From contig NZ_JANZXB010000005.1 of assembly GCF_025371035.1 (NCBI RefSeq), positions 124,001 through 188,000 of the forward strand: a stretch of DNA of 64,000 nucleotides, in the 5' to 3' direction. The notes under the pieces were generated by a model, which made no database searches, was not told the DNA's origin, and saw only the letters and a list, made by a program, of their open reading frames with translations. Each line of letters begins with the position of its first letter. Position 1 is the stretch's first letter. The stretch comes from Sphingomonas sp. LC-1. Its GTDB lineage: Bacteria; Pseudomonadota; Alphaproteobacteria; Sphingomonadales; Sphingomonadaceae. Of the stretch, positions 53,331 through 60,856 are shown piece by piece. The position numbers and the translations under genes are program-made.

Positions 53331-54719
53331 ATGGATATGGGAAGATTCCATAGCAAGGCGCCGATACAAAAGGTAAGGCGCTTGAGTATTCCAGCTTCTA
53401 TTTTGCGCTTTAGGGCGCTCATTGCCCTGATCCTGATAGATTTAACCTGCGTTGCCGCAGGTTTTGCTGGTGCCGCCTATTTCCGGTTTGTCATGCTGGG
53501 CCACACCCGTTGGACCCTCGCGATTGTGACATTATTGTCAGCTTACTTCCTGACATCCTTTTCCATCCGGGCCTATGATCAGGAAAACCTGACCATCCCT
53601 CGCCATGCTGCATCGCAAGGTACGAAGGCGTTGCTGCTGGCAGTGTGCGCGGTCATCTTGGTCGCATTCGTTTTTCAGGCGAGTGAAGATTTTCCCCGCG
53701 TTGTCATCGCCTTGGGCGCACTGATCGGGACGGTCCTGATCGCCTCCGCCCGCTATGCATTCGTCCGGAATATGGCACAGGTTATCGGCGGTAACCCTTT
53801 CACTGTCATGCTGCTCCATGATGGCCGTTCGCCAATCCCGCAGGGTGACTTCGCACAGGTGGTCGAGACGGGTGACCGCTTCGACCCCAATCTTCATGAC
53901 CCGATCATGTACGACCGTCTCGCACGGCTGGTCGCCAGCGCGGATCGTGTCGTGGTGGCCTGCGCGCCCGATACCCGGATCGCCTGGGCAAATGCTCTCA
54001 AGGGCACGGGTGTGCAGAGCGAGATCTTCGTGCCCGAGCTAAGCCAGCTAGCGCCACTCGGCATCTCCACTTGCGCCGACACGCCGACCATGATCGTCGC
54101 TGTCGGTCCCCTCGGCCTGTTCGATCGTTTTCTGAAGCGGATGTTCGACATCGCGGTCTCCGGACTCGCGCTGTTCCTGCTCGCGCCGGTCCTGGGGCTG
54201 ATCGCGCTGGCGGTTCGCCTCGACAGCGCAGGGCCCATCCTATTCCGCCAAGTGCGTATCGGGTGGGGGAACGAGATGTTCCACATCCTCAAGTTCCGCA
54301 GCATGTATGTCGAGGGCAGCGACGGCGCAGGGCATCGTTCCGCCTCGCGCGACGACGACCGCATTACGCGTGTCGGCCGGTTCATTCGCATGACCAGCAT
54401 GGACGAGCTCCCCCAGATCATCAATGTGCTGAAGGGTGATATGAGCATCGTCGGCCCGCGCCCGCATGCGCTGGGTTCGCGCGCGGCCGAGAAGCTGTTT
54501 TGGGAAGTCGACGGTCGTTATTGGCAACGCCATTCGGTCAAGCCCGGCCTCACCGGCTTGGCGCAGGTTCGCGGCTATCGTGGTGCTACCCTGATCGAGG
54601 ACGATCTTCGCAATCGCCTGCAGGCCGACCTCGAATATCTGGAGCATTGGTCGATCTGGCGCGATATTCGCATCGTGCTGCAGACGTTCCAGGTCCTGCT
54701 CCACCGCAACGCTTACTGA
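53331..54719 (+). CDS. EPS polyprenyl glycosylphosphotransferase (priming enzyme)
   Basis: Starts EPS repeat-unit assembly by moving a sugar-1-phosphate, probably glucose, to undecaprenyl phosphate. The 462-residue protein has four N-terminal membrane helices, a central soluble domain, a fifth helix, FDIAVSGLALFLLAPVLGLIALAV, and the conserved catalytic C-terminus: LKFRSMYVEG, MDELPQIINVLKGDMSIVGPRPH, and PGLTGLAQVRGYRG. This is the WbaP/WcaJ/GumD family, with homologues (SpsB, GelB) in sphingan producers. ATG 53331 precedes the membrane region well; the frame is open to 53253. It faces ugd across a long regulatory gap. Confidence 0.94.
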   Translation: MDMGRFHSKAPIQKVRRLSIPASILRFRALIALILIDLTCVAAGFAGAAYFRFVMLGHTRWTLAIVTLLSAYFLTSFSIRAYDQENLTIPRHAASQGTKALLLAVCAVILVAFVFQASEDFPRVVIALGALIGTVLIASARYAFVRNMAQVIGGNPFTVMLLHDGRSPIPQGDFAQVVETGDRFDPNLHDPIMYDRLARLVASADRVVVACAPDTRIAWANALKGTGVQSEIFVPELSQLAPLGISTCADTPTMIVAVGPLGLFDRFLKRMFDIAVSGLALFLLAPVLGLIALAVRLDSAGPILFRQVRIGWGNEMFHILKFRSMYVEGSDGAGHRSASRDDDRITRVGRFIRMTSMDELPQIINVLKGDMSIVGPRPHALGSRAAEKLFWEVDGRYWQRHSVKPGLTGLAQVRGYRGATLIEDDLRNRLQADLEYLEHWSIWRDIRIVLQTFQVLLHRNAY

Positions 54720-54866
54720 CGATCGCGGGTTAGGGCGGGCCCGCAAGGCCGTCGCTATACGCTATGCGCAAGTCCGGTAAGGACTACGCTGGAGGACGGC
54801 TGGCGTAACTCACGACGGTGACGTCCGACCCGCACGTCTCGGATATGGTCGTTTCGACGCAATTTA

Positions 54867-54887
54867 GGGGGCGGCGTTACCGCCCCC
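54867..54887. terminator. GC-rich hairpin after the priming transferase
   Basis: GGGGGCGG (54867-54874) pairs with CCGCCCCC (54880-54887) over a 5-nt loop. It lies between the convergent priming transferase and glycosyltransferase genes. On the minus strand it is followed by TAAATTG, so it may mainly terminate the long glycosyltransferase operon. Confidence 0.55.
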
Positions 54888-54901
54888 GCTCAAGATAGGG
54901 C

Positions 54902-55855
54902 CTATTTCTTCAGCTTCGACGGGGCATATTCCTGATAGGAATGGCCCAATATGCCCATGGTAAGCCCGGCCCCGCGCAGAAGGTGGACCATGGCGCGCCC
55001 ACCCCAATAAGGGGAGACGAGCATCGCAGGCGACATCGCGGCGCCCAGTCCCATGCGCACTACCCCACGGGCGAGCTGCTTCGCCTTCTCTGCACCCGAT
55101 CCCTCGATACGGGTCGCGACGGCGAAGGTATTGCCAAGACGATACTGCCTCTGACGCTGCCATTTCATCGTCAGACGATTGACCGGGAACATGTCATAGA
55201 CCAGCGCCTGATCCGACCAATGAATCCGGACACCCCGGCGCCACGCCTGATTAAAGAACAGGTAATCACTGCCGCCCGTGAAACGCATCCGCGCATCGAA
55301 GCGTAGATCGAGTTCACGGAATCGGGCGAGATCAAACATCACGTTGTTCGAAGCCGCGAAATTCAACCTTTCGCCTTCGGCATAGCGCTTGCGATCATAG
55401 AGACGGCTGCGACGCAGCCAGTCGTCCACCGGCCCTTCGAAGACGGGCTCGATCGGACCATATATACAATCCGCGCCGGTCGCCTCGCGGGTACGAAGCA
55501 TCGAATCCAGCCAGCCATCGACCGGCCATTCGTCATCGTCAAGGAAGCAGAAAAGCTTCGTCCCCTCCGGCGCGCTGTCCATCGCCCGGTTGCGAGCGAT
55601 CGGAATGCCCTGCTGCGGCTCGACGACATAATGAAGGTCATATTCGGGATGACCGGCATGGGCCATCACCGCATCCCGGCTGCTGCCCGACGCATCATTG
55701 TCCACCACAACGATGCTGAGCCGCCAGGGCCGCGCCGGATCGCGATGCTGGTTGCGCATGACGCCAAGCAGCTTGTCGATCCCCTCCGGACGGCGGAAGG
55801 TCAGAACACCCAGCGTGATGTGAATGGGCGCGCGGTCAGCGGACATGCCGGTCAT
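54902..55855 (-). CDS. Family 2 glycosyltransferase
   Basis: A 317-residue GT-A glycosyltransferase. The start LGVLTFRRPEGIDKLLGVM and SIVVVDNDASG are the nucleotide-binding strands. The metal-binding motif is in FCFLDDDEWPVDGW near 95-108, and NFAASNNVMFD and FTGGSDYLFF are acceptor-side motifs. The C-terminus (about 255-300) is weakly hydrophobic and may lie on the membrane. It is the last gene of the minus-strand EPS operon and overlaps the preceding gene by ATGA. Sugar specificity cannot be read. Confidence 0.9.
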   Translation of the reverse strand: MTGMSADRAPIHITLGVLTFRRPEGIDKLLGVMRNQHRDPARPWRLSIVVVDNDASGSSRDAVMAHAGHPEYDLHYVVEPQQGIPIARNRAMDSAPEGTKLFCFLDDDEWPVDGWLDSMLRTREATGADCIYGPIEPVFEGPVDDWLRRSRLYDRKRYAEGERLNFAASNNVMFDLARFRELDLRFDARMRFTGGSDYLFFNQAWRRGVRIHWSDQALVYDMFPVNRLTMKWQRQRQYRLGNTFAVATRIEGSGAEKAKQLARGVVRMGLGAAMSPAMLVSPYWGGRAMVHLLRGAGLTMGILGHSYQEYAPSKLKK

Positions 55856-56742
55856 CGCCCGAGCAGCGAGCGGGCGGCGCCCGTGATCCGTTTGCGGATC
55901 ACCTGCGTGGTCAGATTCTGGCGAGTCCAGCCCATGCCCCGTGCTTCGCGCGCGACGCGATCAATCTCGGCCAGCGTGTCGGTCATGCCGAGATGTGCAT
56001 CGGCGATACCCCCGGTGACGAGGCTCTTGCCCATCCGGCCCAGCCCGTCGAAGCGGCGTGCGAGGTGCAGGCCGGTCGCCATCATGATCTGCGGCTTCAG
56101 CGACTTGGCGCGATCGGTGTTGGTGTAGCGGTTGCTTTCGTGCAGCCGCTGGTAGGTGAGCGGGGTCTCGACGAGCACGCCCGGCGCCAGATAGGCGGCC
56201 GCGAACTTCAGGTAATTGTCGCTCAACACCACGTCGTCGGCCAGCGGCATCGGCAGGATTTGCGACAGGATCGACCGATGGAAGGTCAGACCGGAGGTAG
56301 GGACGGGCAGGGTAGGAAAGCCACCCGCGCGCATCGTCTCGCGCTTGTCGATCGGCGTGATCGCGATCTCGGCGGGCACCAGCCCGGCCTCGTCGTTCGT
56401 GACGCGATCGAAGCACCAGCCGACCTGACGCTGGGTGTAAATGTCCGCAATCCGGGCCAGCTTTCCGGGCAGGAAGAAATCGTCCGCGTCGAGCATCATC
56501 AGCACGTCGCCGGTCGAGGCGGCGAAGCCAGCATTGAAGCTGGAGGCCTGGCCGCCATTGGGCTTGAACACCGGGGTCACCGCATCACCATAGCTGGCAA
56601 TTACGGCACGGGAGTCGTCGGTCGACCCGTCATCGACCACGATGATCTCCGCCCCCAACTCGTTTTGCGACAAGACACTGTCGATGCAGGCGCGCAAATA
56701 CCTGGCGTAATTGTAATTGTTGATGAGGACCGACAGTTTCAT
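55852..56742 (-). CDS. Family 2 glycosyltransferase
   Basis: A 296-residue GT-A transferase. It has LSVLINNYNYARYLRACIDS at the start, IIVVDDGSTDDS, NGGQASSFNAGF and the DxD motif in MMLDADDFFLPGKL, the classical GT2 order. ATG 56742 with GGAAGTAGG upstream matches the family start; the frame remains open upstream to 56946 but overlaps the acetyltransferase gene. It is separated from that gene by 100 nt, the only real gap in the operon, so an internal promoter is possible. Donor and acceptor unknown. Confidence 0.92.
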   Translation of the reverse strand: MKLSVLINNYNYARYLRACIDSVLSQNELGAEIIVVDDGSTDDSRAVIASYGDAVTPVFKPNGGQASSFNAGFAASTGDVLMMLDADDFFLPGKLARIADIYTQRQVGWCFDRVTNDEAGLVPAEIAITPIDKRETMRAGGFPTLPVPTSGLTFHRSILSQILPMPLADDVVLSDNYLKFAAAYLAPGVLVETPLTYQRLHESNRYTNTDRAKSLKPQIMMATGLHLARRFDGLGRMGKSLVTGGIADAHLGMTDTLAEIDRVAREARGMGWTRQNLTTQVIRKRITGAARSLLGR

Positions 56743-56842
56743 CCTACTTCCCCGTTTGCCCTCGAAACCATATCGCGATGCAGCATTAGCATAAGCGGAC
56801 CCGTGACCGCGATGGCGAAGCGATGTCGCGCGACACGAAAAT

Positions 56843-57334
56843 TCATTCCGGCTGATCCGGCGCGGGCACATCGTCAGCGCCGATCCGTCCATAACGGGCG
56901 ACGATACGCAGGTTGCTGCGAATGACGCGTGCGGGATTGCCGGCAACCAACGAATTGGGCGGTACGTCCTTGGTCACCACCGAGCCCGATCCGATCACGC
57001 ATTCGTCGCCGATGCGAATGCCAGGCAGGATGATGCTGCGCGCGCCGATGAAGCAGCGGCGTCCGATCCAGGTATCGAGATACAGCCCACGCGTCAGGTC
57101 GTGGGTCAGGATCGCCGCGTCGAACGCGACATAGCTCTCTTCGCCGATATGCAGCCCTTTGGGGTTCGTCCGGTCGAACTTCGCCGATAGCGAGAATTGC
57201 GCGGTCGGATGAATGTCCATTCCCCAGAAACGGACATACCAAAAACGCTTCGCCTCGACGAAGACGTTACGCAGCTTCTTGAGGCGATTGAGCCCCCATT
57301 TGGGCTTGGCTCCGCTGGTGCGCGCCACTGTCAT
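56843..57334 (-). CDS. Left-handed beta-helix acyltransferase (WcaF/NodL-like)
   Basis: A 163-residue O-acetyltransferase. From about residue 40 onward it has hexapeptide repeats (GLHIGEESYVAFDAAILTHD, WIGRRCFIGARSIILPGIRIGDECVIGSGSVVTKDVP) and the ending VAGNPARVI, typical of sugar acetyltransferases that use acetyl-CoA. The catalytic histidine is likely the one in LTHDLTRG. In EPS clusters such enzymes acetylate a sugar of the repeat unit. It overlaps the preceding GT4 gene stop by 4 nt. Confidence 0.9.
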   Translation of the reverse strand: MTVARTSGAKPKWGLNRLKKLRNVFVEAKRFWYVRFWGMDIHPTAQFSLSAKFDRTNPKGLHIGEESYVAFDAAILTHDLTRGLYLDTWIGRRCFIGARSIILPGIRIGDECVIGSGSVVTKDVPPNSLVAGNPARVIRSNLRIVARYGRIGADDVPAPDQPE

Positions 57335-58497
57335 TTCCTCCGATAGTCGTCGAGGACGCGGTCATAATAGTCTTCGAGCTGACGCGTCTGTGCCATCAGG
57401 TCGAAACGTTCGGCCACCCATTCGGGCGCGCGCTCGTGAAAAGACCGCCAGCGCTCGCCATCGGAGAGCAGAGAGGCGACCGCGTCGGCCATCGCCGCCA
57501 CGTCCCGCTCCTCTGCCAGCAGGCCTGTACGTCCTTGCTCGACGGCTTCGCCGACGCCTCCCGAGCGAAAGGCGACCACGGGCGTTCCCACCGCCTGGGC
57601 TTCCAGATTGGCGATGCCGAATGCCTCGGCATGACCATTGTCCAGCGTGACGCTCCCATGCAGATAAAGCTGCGCCTGACCCAGTTCGTCGCGGATCGCC
57701 TCTTGGCTGAGGCGCGGATGATGGGTCACGCGGGGCAGGCTGGCGCGCGCATGTGCGAGCGTCGCGGCGGCTTCGGGGCCGTCGCCGATCATCACATAGT
57801 CGACCGGAATACCCTGTGCGGCCACGCGGGCCAGCGCATCGATCATGTAGCGATAGCCCTTATACTCCACGAAGCGGGCGATCGAAACCACCCGACCGGG
57901 AATGCGGGGGCGGGGATCGGGCCGGAACAGCCCACGATCGACGCCGATATAATGGCGATGGATCGACGTCGAGGGGTAGCCCAGATCAAGCAGCCGATCG
58001 CGAATAAAGTCGGACACGGCAATATGGTAACCGCCTGCCCGAGCCATCTGGGCCCGCCCTTTGGCAAAGAAGCGGACCTGGTTGAAGCCGCCCGGTTTCT
58101 TGGGATCACCGCGATAGGTGGCATCGAAGCCGTGAAAGGTCGTCACGAGCGGCTTGCCCAAGGCACGCGCCAGCGGCGAAAGGACATAGCCGTTCTTGCC
58201 GAAATGAGCATGGATCAGGTCGGCCCGCGCCAGTGGCGGAAACAGCCCCGGCACCGCGACCCGTGGGATTTTCAGCAGAAGCGAGCCCGCCTTCATCAGC
58301 GGAGAGTTCGCTATCACATGGACGGGCAGATCGCTTTCCCCGCCATGTCCCTCGCCCATACGCTTTCCGACGAGGAATTCCGGCGAATAGCGCTCATAGC
58401 CGCGCGCCTGCGCCAGCACGAAGGCCTGGCTGGGCGGGAGGAAGCGTTCGACGAAGATCGCCACGCGGCGGCCATTATGGTTCTGCGGTCCACTCAT
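57331..58497 (-). CDS. Family 4 glycosyltransferase
   Basis: A 388-residue GT-B transferase. The N-terminal domain contains LIHAHFGKNGYVLSPLA, FHGFDATYRG and the VSDFIRDRLLDLG stretch. The C-terminal donor domain has VSIARFVEYKG-Y, VMIGDGPE, and HAEAFGIANLEAQAVGTPVV with the E-x7-E catalytic motif of GT4. The closest resemblance is the AmsK/colanic-acid-type group of retaining transferases. It overlaps the upstream xylanase gene and the downstream acetyltransferase gene, so it is firmly within the EPS operon. Confidence 0.92.
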   Translation of the reverse strand: MSGPQNHNGRRVAIFVERFLPPSQAFVLAQARGYERYSPEFLVGKRMGEGHGGESDLPVHVIANSPLMKAGSLLLKIPRVAVPGLFPPLARADLIHAHFGKNGYVLSPLARALGKPLVTTFHGFDATYRGDPKKPGGFNQVRFFAKGRAQMARAGGYHIAVSDFIRDRLLDLGYPSTSIHRHYIGVDRGLFRPDPRPRIPGRVVSIARFVEYKGYRYMIDALARVAAQGIPVDYVMIGDGPEAAATLAHARASLPRVTHHPRLSQEAIRDELGQAQLYLHGSVTLDNGHAEAFGIANLEAQAVGTPVVAFRSGGVGEAVEQGRTGLLAEERDVAAMADAVASLLSDGERWRSFHERAPEWVAERFDLMAQTRQLEDYYDRVLDDYRRK

Positions 58498-59582
58498 CGG
58501 CCTGATCCCGCCGAGCGCAGCGCCCCGGCCAGCGCATCGAGCGCGGGGAGGGGCATCATATTCTCATCGTACAGCAGGGCGCGGGCGCGGCAGCCATGAC
58601 CCTGCGCGGCCTCCGCCTTGCTGAACTTCTCGCGCAGCCCCCAGGTGGTCACCCCTTTCAGCGTTCCCGACGCGGACACCGTTCGAACGAGGTCAGCAAA
58701 GGTGCGTCCATAGACGTCCGGATCCGGCGTGGGCAGTCGGTGCGCGAATTTGCACGACCCGTCCATCTCGGTGATATATGTGCCCAATCCCAACTTCCTG
58801 GTCTCGCGCAGGAACGCGGTTAGCGCGGGAGCGTCGAGGCGGTCGAAGCCGGGACGGAAATGCGCCTGGAGCCCGATCGCGTGGATCGGCGCATTGGCCG
58901 CGCGAAGCTCGCGCAGAATGTCCAGCATCATCGCCCGGCGCGCGTCATAATTGGCGCCCGCCTTTTCCAGATGGGTTTCGTTAATGACCAAAATGGCCTT
59001 GGGGTCGGCACGATGCGCCCGCTCGAATGCCTCGCGCACATGGTCTTTGCCGAGGAGACGGTAGAAGACCGATGCCCGCCACTGCGCGGCGTCATATTCC
59101 ATGACTTCGTTGACCACGTCCCAGGCATAGACCTGCCCGGCGAAATGACCGACCGTCTGATCGATATGCCGGTTCATCGCGCTGCGAAGCTCGGTCGGAT
59201 CGGTGATCGCATCGACCCAGCCTGGAACGCGGTACCAGATCAACGTATGACCATAGAGCCCGGCGCCGATTTCCCTGGCGAAGGCCGCGATCTTATCCGC
59301 GTCGACGAACTGGACCTGTCCCGGCTGCTTTTCCGTACCCACCCATTTCAACGCGTTGCGCGGGGTCAGCGATGAACAATGGCGACGAAACAGTTCGCGC
59401 ATCGCGGGGTCCCGCAGATCCTCTGCGTCGATGGCGGCACCGAAGCGAATGCCGCGCGTCAGGTTGCGCAAGCTCAGGTCATCGGCTGCCGCACTCGGCA
59501 TTCCGATGGTAAGCGCCGCCGCACCGCCACTCAGCAGCAGACCGCGCCGGGTCAGGGCCATGTCCTTCGCTCCGTCCGCCAT
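58494..59582 (-). CDS. GH10 endo-beta-1,4-xylanase-like enzyme inside the EPS operon
   Basis: A 362-residue GH10 glycoside hydrolase. It keeps the family landmarks: NALKW at 76-80, GHTLIWY at 111-117, the catalytic acid/base Glu159 in WDVVNEVMEYD, and the nucleophile Glu272 in YITEMDG, plus TTWGLREKFS. The N-terminus, LTRRGLLLSGGAAALTIGM, reads as a twin-arginine (Tat) or Sec signal, so it is exported. ATG 59582 shares its A with the stop of the upstream glycosyltransferase gene (TGATG), and its own stop overlaps the GT4 gene, so it is an integral part of the operon. GH10 enzymes normally cut xylan; here it may trim the EPS itself. That would imply a beta-1,4-linked xylose- or glucose-like backbone, but this is inference. 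Confidence 0.92.
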   Translation of the reverse strand: MADGAKDMALTRRGLLLSGGAAALTIGMPSAAADDLSLRNLTRGIRFGAAIDAEDLRDPAMRELFRRHCSSLTPRNALKWVGTEKQPGQVQFVDADKIAAFAREIGAGLYGHTLIWYRVPGWVDAITDPTELRSAMNRHIDQTVGHFAGQVYAWDVVNEVMEYDAAQWRASVFYRLLGKDHVREAFERAHRADPKAILVINETHLEKAGANYDARRAMMLDILRELRAANAPIHAIGLQAHFRPGFDRLDAPALTAFLRETRKLGLGTYITEMDGSCKFAHRLPTPDPDVYGRTFADLVRTVSASGTLKGVTTWGLREKFSKAEAAQGHGCRARALLYDENMMPLPALDALAGALRSAGSGR

Positions 59583-60067
59583 CACCGCTTTCCGCTATGG
59601 CGAATAATGGCGTCGAGATGTTGCATCAATTGCTGGCGTCCGGGCGGGACGACGTCGTTGCCGGGCGGCGGAGCGAGATCGCGGGCCAGCAGCGCGTGCA
59701 AGTCTTCGGCGGTTCGTGCGACATAAAGCCCCGGACGTCCCTCAAGCTGGGACACTGTGGCCATCTGATGGTCGTTGCGATGCTCGCCATGCGCCGCAAG
59801 GCGTGGAAAGAGGATGGCTGGGCGACCGACCCTCTGACACGTCAGTATCGTGCCGATCCCGGCATGAGCCACCACCACGCGCGCATTCGCAAAATAGGCA
59901 TCGACATCCAGCGGCCGGATGCGGGGGCTCCACTCGATATTGCGGGGCACATAGGTCGATTTGCCGGTCTGTGCAAAAATCGGTTCGTTCAGCGACGGTG
60001 CGATGGCATCGATCGCCTCGATCAGCCGGTCGAAGGGAAGCTGCGTCCCGACGGTGACGAAGATCAC
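59582..60067 (-). CDS. Alg13-like glycosyltransferase subunit (PssE type)
   Basis: A 161-residue UDP-sugar-binding half of a two-protein glycosyltransferase. It begins IFVTVGTQLPFDRLIEAID, the start of the Alg13/EpsF/PssE/Cps14G family, and contains VVAHAGIGTIL and FPRLAAHGEHRNDHQ, the donor-binding region of GT28-type enzymes. The start is GTG 60067, which overlaps the stop of the partner gene (GTGA); the frame is open far upstream but only as an overlap with that gene. It forms a complex with the next-listed membrane subunit, probably adding a beta-1,4-linked sugar, often glucuronate or galactose. Confidence 0.9.
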   Translation of the reverse strand: MIFVTVGTQLPFDRLIEAIDAIAPSLNEPIFAQTGKSTYVPRNIEWSPRIRPLDVDAYFANARVVVAHAGIGTILTCQRVGRPAILFPRLAAHGEHRNDHQMATVSQLEGRPGLYVARTAEDLHALLARDLAPPPGNDVVPPGRQQLMQHLDAIIRHSGKR

Positions 60068-60546
60068 AGGACCGCTCCTGCATGATGCGGCCCGTTGGGC
60101 TTGGCGAGATGCGCCCATTGGGTCAGCCATTCCGTCGCGACAAATCGCGCCAATGTCCCACTTTTGGACAGTTGCTCGACATTCGCAACGCTGTCGATCC
60201 ATACGGTGCGCGCCCCGATCAGGCGGCCGGCGAGCAGGCAGAAAAAGCCCGGTGCCGCACCGGTCGAAATGATGACGGCGGGACGGAGCGACAGAACCGT
60301 CGTGAAGGACCGGATCAGGCACTTCAGGCTCTGCAACGGTTCGTTGCGGTTACAGTCGGGCAGGACGATCCCGTCCTTGATACCCGCCTTCTCCAAAAGC
60401 TCGGCCTCCGTCGTCGCGAAGCGGGTCGCATGGGTATCGAGCATGCTGCGGAGCAACATCATCTGCTCCCAATGGCCACCTTGCGATGCGACTGCGAGCA
60501 CCCGTGGACGAGACCGGGTATCAGCGGGTTTGCCATTCAAAGCCAT
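60064..60546 (-). CDS. Alg14-like glycosyltransferase membrane subunit (PssD type)
   Basis: A 160-residue membrane-recruiting partner of the Alg13-like subunit. It has LAVASQGGHWEQMMLLRSML near residues 17-36 and ISTGAAPGFFCLLAGRLIGARTVWIDSVANVEQLSKSG-type segments typical of Alg14/PssD/Cps14F proteins. ATG 60546 has GGGAGG upstream; ATG 60579 is an alternative that would add 11 residues. It is the first gene of the minus-strand EPS operon and diverges from the tyrosine autokinase gene. PssD/PssE pairs in rhizobia transfer glucuronic acid, which fits the nearby ugd. Confidence 0.88.
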   Translation of the reverse strand: MALNGKPADTRSRPRVLAVASQGGHWEQMMLLRSMLDTHATRFATTEAELLEKAGIKDGIVLPDCNRNEPLQSLKCLIRSFTTVLSLRPAVIISTGAAPGFFCLLAGRLIGARTVWIDSVANVEQLSKSGTLARFVATEWLTQWAHLAKPNGPHHAGAVL

Positions 60547-60856
60547 CTCGCAACCTCCCATGGCAAGGGCGATCTTCATCGCCCGGCGCGCCGCGGAATA
60601 CGGAACGCCATCGTTGCGGTACCCTATATAGACCGGCGCGTAACCCGCAAATACTGTCGGTTATGGGACAGTTGCAGTGCAGCATAATTTGCCCGAAGAC
60701 GGTGAGGCCTGTACGAGCGCGCTTGTCCTATCCCGGATCGGTGGCGTTCCGGAGGACGATGCGCATTGCCTTGCGTCGGAGGGAAGGACACCGGTAAACA
60801 ACCGGACGCTTTAACCGCCGCGCAGGATGTCAAATGGTCGGGACGGAGACAAAAAT
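60547..60856. promoter_or_regulatory. 310-nt divergent EPS promoter region
   Basis: It separates the Alg14-like operon (minus) from the tyrosine autokinase gene (plus). TTGCAGTGCAGCA (60672-60684) is a TGC-rich, partly palindromic element resembling PhaR/AniA-type sites and sharing TGCAGTGC with 53117-53124. TATATA at 60628-60633 may be a -10 box for the minus-strand operon. Inverted arms CTGTC and GACAG flank 60654-60671. No gene is seen. Confidence 0.4.
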
